Below, one piece after another: positions 63,817 through 64,000 of a DNA stretch of 64,000 bases (position 1 is its first letter; each line of letters starts with the position of its first letter). The translations under genes were made by a program, and so were the position numbers. The notes beneath the pieces are model-generated. The model was given only the letters and a program-made list of their open reading frames with translations, ran no database searches and was not told the DNA's origin. The DNA is taken from contig PXBH01000126.1 in NCBI GenBank assembly GCA_003565555.1, positions 1 to 64,000 of the forward strand, written 5' to 3'. Source of the DNA: Cryomorphaceae bacterium. GTDB taxonomy: Bacteria; Bacteroidota; Bacteroidia; Flavobacteriales_D; Cryomorphaceae.

Positions 63817-64000
63817 TTGAACATACTGCGCACCATACTCGCGGTCATCCGCCTTCTGCTCTTCGCTTGCATTGCGGTCCTGATGATTGTCTATATTTTG
63901 GGAGCAAGCCTTTTGCGCCTGCCTCACAGGCACATCTACCGCGCATTCACGGCTACCTGCGCCGCTGTCCGCTTTGTGCTCAACATTCGGCGGCGCGTAA
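63817..64000 (+). CDS. Probable acyltransferase, N-terminal part (cut by window end)
   Basis: A TTG start opens a frame that runs to the window end: a hydrophobic helix (TILAVIRLLLFACIAVLMIV, YILGASLL) followed by RLPHRHIYRAFTATCAAVRF-VLNIRRR. This matches the N-terminal membrane helix and the lead into the catalytic domain of bacterial 1-acyl-glycerol-3-phosphate acyltransferases (PlsC-like). The active-site HX4D motif would lie beyond the window, so the call stays tentative. Confidence 0.55.
   Translation, partial: MNILRTILAVIRLLLFACIAVLMIVYILGASLLRLPHRHIYRAFTATCAAVRFVLNIRRRV

Overview
The window is a chromosomal segment of a member of the Bacteroidota, probably free-living and aerobic. 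The call rests on several family hallmarks: four large secreted proteins with type IX secretion (T9SS) or gliding-associated C-terminal domains, an ABC permease fused to an M1 aminopeptidase, OprO/P-type porins and a TonB receptor, a MocR-type regulator, a MutS2 without a visible Smr domain, small intergenic hairpin repeats, and frequent lack of strong Shine-Dalgarno sites. I saw no rRNA, tRNA, CRISPR array or complete insertion sequence.

Layout. 1-3.9 kb is an accessory patch: a repeat array, a Lys/Arg-rich protein, two orphan antitoxin-like genes around a small membrane protein, and a UPF0175/DUF3368 toxin-antitoxin (TA) pair flanked by a duplicated fragment of the next gene. 3.9-8.4 kb encodes an ABC ATPase and the ABC permease/M1 peptidase fusion. 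8.4-10.3 kb is gene-poor and holds hairpin repeats and a truncated-hemoglobin pseudogene with one in-frame stop. 10.3-28.3 kb is mostly minus-strand: four T9SS-type secreted proteins, a secreted FAD oxidoreductase, an FMN reductase, an outer-membrane protein, a cupin, a membrane J-domain protein and a lipoprotein hydrolase. 28.3-37.6 kb is the most coherent functional unit: a MocR-like regulator divergent from an overlapping operon of a DcuC-type transporter, isoaspartyl dipeptidase (IadA), porin, M14 carboxypeptidase, second porin and lamin-tail lipoprotein. It reads as uptake and breakdown of aspartyl (isoaspartyl) peptides, with an unusual regulator that lacks the PLP-binding lysine.

37.6-46 kb carries convergent ends with a repeat array, a TonB receptor with a glucose/sorbosone-type dehydrogenase, a NUDIX hydrolase divergent from a CASTOR/POLLUX-like ion channel, and a MauG/cytochrome c peroxidase lipoprotein. 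46-58 kb is housekeeping (uvrA, an ECF sigma factor, a YkuK-like protein, glutathione peroxidase, an ArnT-like glycosyltransferase, a flippase-like protein, mutS2), interrupted by a 137-bp tandem repeat array flanked by two related small hydrophilic proteins. 58.3-60.2 kb is a second TA/decay patch: an intact DUF433/DUF5615 pair, a frameshifted gene fragment, and an antitoxin next to a PIN toxin broken by two single-base deletions. The window ends with an acidic protein, a lipoprotein, a GT4 glycosyltransferase, a 960-bp gene-poor stretch and the start of a probable acyltransferase.

The clearest candidate for an under-described system is the aspartyl-peptide locus with its lysine-less MocR regulator. 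The 137-bp repeat family, with its palindromic core and attached terminator-like hairpin, is the most striking non-coding element.
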